A stretch of DNA of 51,803 nucleotides from PCC-6406 sp964353225 (GTDB lineage: Bacteria > Cyanobacteriota > Cyanobacteriia > Phormidesmidales > Phormidesmidaceae), in assembly GCA_964353225.1 (NCBI GenBank), contig CAYGVA010000005.1:1-51803 (forward strand), read 5' to 3'. Of this stretch, positions 51,287 to 51,803 are shown piece after piece. The notes beneath the pieces are model-generated. The model was not told where the DNA came from. It was given only the letters and a program-made list of their open reading frames with translations, and made no database searches. Within the stretch, counting starts at the first letter, position 1, and every line of letters starts with the position of its first letter. A program made the translations under genes and the position numbers.

Positions 51287-51803
51287 ATGTCTAACTCCCC
51301 GTTGCCGACGATTACCACCAGTGGAGCTGCGATTCGCCAAACCTTCCTGGATTTCTATGCCGCCAGGGGACATCGCATTCAACCCAGTGCGTCTTTGGTG
51401 CCAGAGGACCCAACGGTGCTCCTGACGATCGCTGGGATGCTGCCCTTCAAGCCGATCTTTCTGGGACAACGCCCCGCCGAGGTGCCCCGAGCCACCACAT
51501 CACAAAAATGTATTCGCACCAACGACATTGAAAATGTGGGGCGCACCGCTCGGCACCACACCTTTTTCGAGATGCTGGGCAACTTCAGCTTTGGCGATTA
51601 TTTCAAGGAGCAGGCGATCGCTTGGGCGTGGGAGCTATCCACAGAGGTGTTTAAGCTGCCGGCAAACCGCTTGGTGGTCAGCGTCTTTCGCGAGGATGAC
51701 GACGCCTTCGCAATCTGGCGGGATCAGGTGGGCATTCCGGCCCACCGAATTTTGCGCATGGATGAGGCCGATAACTTCTGGACCTCTGGCCCCACCGGCC
51801 CTT
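51287..51803 (+). CDS. alaS: Alanyl-tRNA synthetase, 3'-truncated by the window
   Basis: N-terminal 172 residues of a class II synthetase charging tRNA-Ala. The start is ATG 51287 (MSNSPLPTITTSG). The family N-terminus is clear: IRQTFLDFYAARGHRIQPSA, then LTIAGMLPFKPIFLGQ, QKCIRTNDIENVG and RHHTFFEMLGNFSFGDYFK (class II motif 1 and 2 region). The frame is open to the right edge; a complete protein is about 875 residues. Confidence 0.97.
   Translation, partial: MSNSPLPTITTSGAAIRQTFLDFYAARGHRIQPSASLVPEDPTVLLTIAGMLPFKPIFLGQRPAEVPRATTSQKCIRTNDIENVGRTARHHTFFEMLGNFSFGDYFKEQAIAWAWELSTEVFKLPANRLVVSVFREDDDAFAIWRDQVGIPAHRILRMDEADNFWTSGPTGP

Overview
The window comes from a cyanobacterium, most likely a filamentous Leptolyngbya-type lineage, although genus cannot be fixed from sequence alone. 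The evidence is the frequent HIP1 octamer GCGATCGC (for example near 1271, 1793 and 3427), cyanobacterium-typical genes (DUF1816 protein, Ycf29-like regulator, CHAT/TPR protein, STAS antagonist, CtaA/PacS-type copper ATPase) and moderately high GC. I see no rRNA, tRNA, CRISPR array or transposase gene.

Layout. 1-3516: copper P-type ATPase cut by the left edge (with a suspicious inverted repeat at the edge), a NarL-type response regulator and a Nudix hydrolase. 3517-4383: gene-free, AT-rich, with a 21-bp-arm hairpin and a MITE-like element carrying 17-bp terminal inverted repeats and a 9-bp target duplication. 4384-15879 is the most interesting part: a sulfur-type uptake and redox island. It encodes a SsuA-like binding lipoprotein with a NosL-like tail, a SsuC-like permease, a SsuB-like ATPase, a LysR-type regulator fused to its own SsuA-like domain, an AprA-like flavoprotein, a two-cluster ferredoxin, a HEAT-repeat protein, an Mrp/ApbC-type Fe-S ATPase overlapping it by 8 bp, and a YeiH-family putative sulfate/sulfite exporter. 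16346-18557: a small membrane protein and an exported TPR protein. 18758-25675: transketolase-like enzyme, lipoprotein retropepsin, carA, STAS antagonist, mini-RNase III, rlmB, DUF1816, ending in a clear bidirectional terminator.

25827-28363: cbiC/cobH preceded by a gamma-glutamyltransferase, with a candidate cobalamin riboswitch in the shared leader. 28364-41921: OmpR-type regulator, leuS, exported CHAT-TPR protein, DUF2993 protein, dnaK, a small protein, glmU and an HD-GYP regulator, all on the minus strand. 41922-42423: gene-free, with a perfect 52-bp palindrome and a second 15-bp hairpin. 42424-51803: recJ, a voltage-gated-type potassium channel with a zinc ribbon, a probably frameshifted exported-protein gene, an orphan solute-binding lipoprotein, a VanY-type carboxypeptidase, an M41-like metalloprotease without AAA domain, a GGDEF protein and the 5' part of alaS.

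How the island may work (inference): an organosulfur or oxyanion ligand is captured by the lipoprotein and imported by the permease/ATPase. The fused regulator senses the same ligand, or a related one, in the cytoplasm through its SsuA-like domain and controls the divergent AprA-like/ferredoxin operon. The Mrp-type ATPase supplies Fe-S clusters, and the YeiH-like protein disposes of excess sulfite or sulfate. The substrate is not determined by the sequence.
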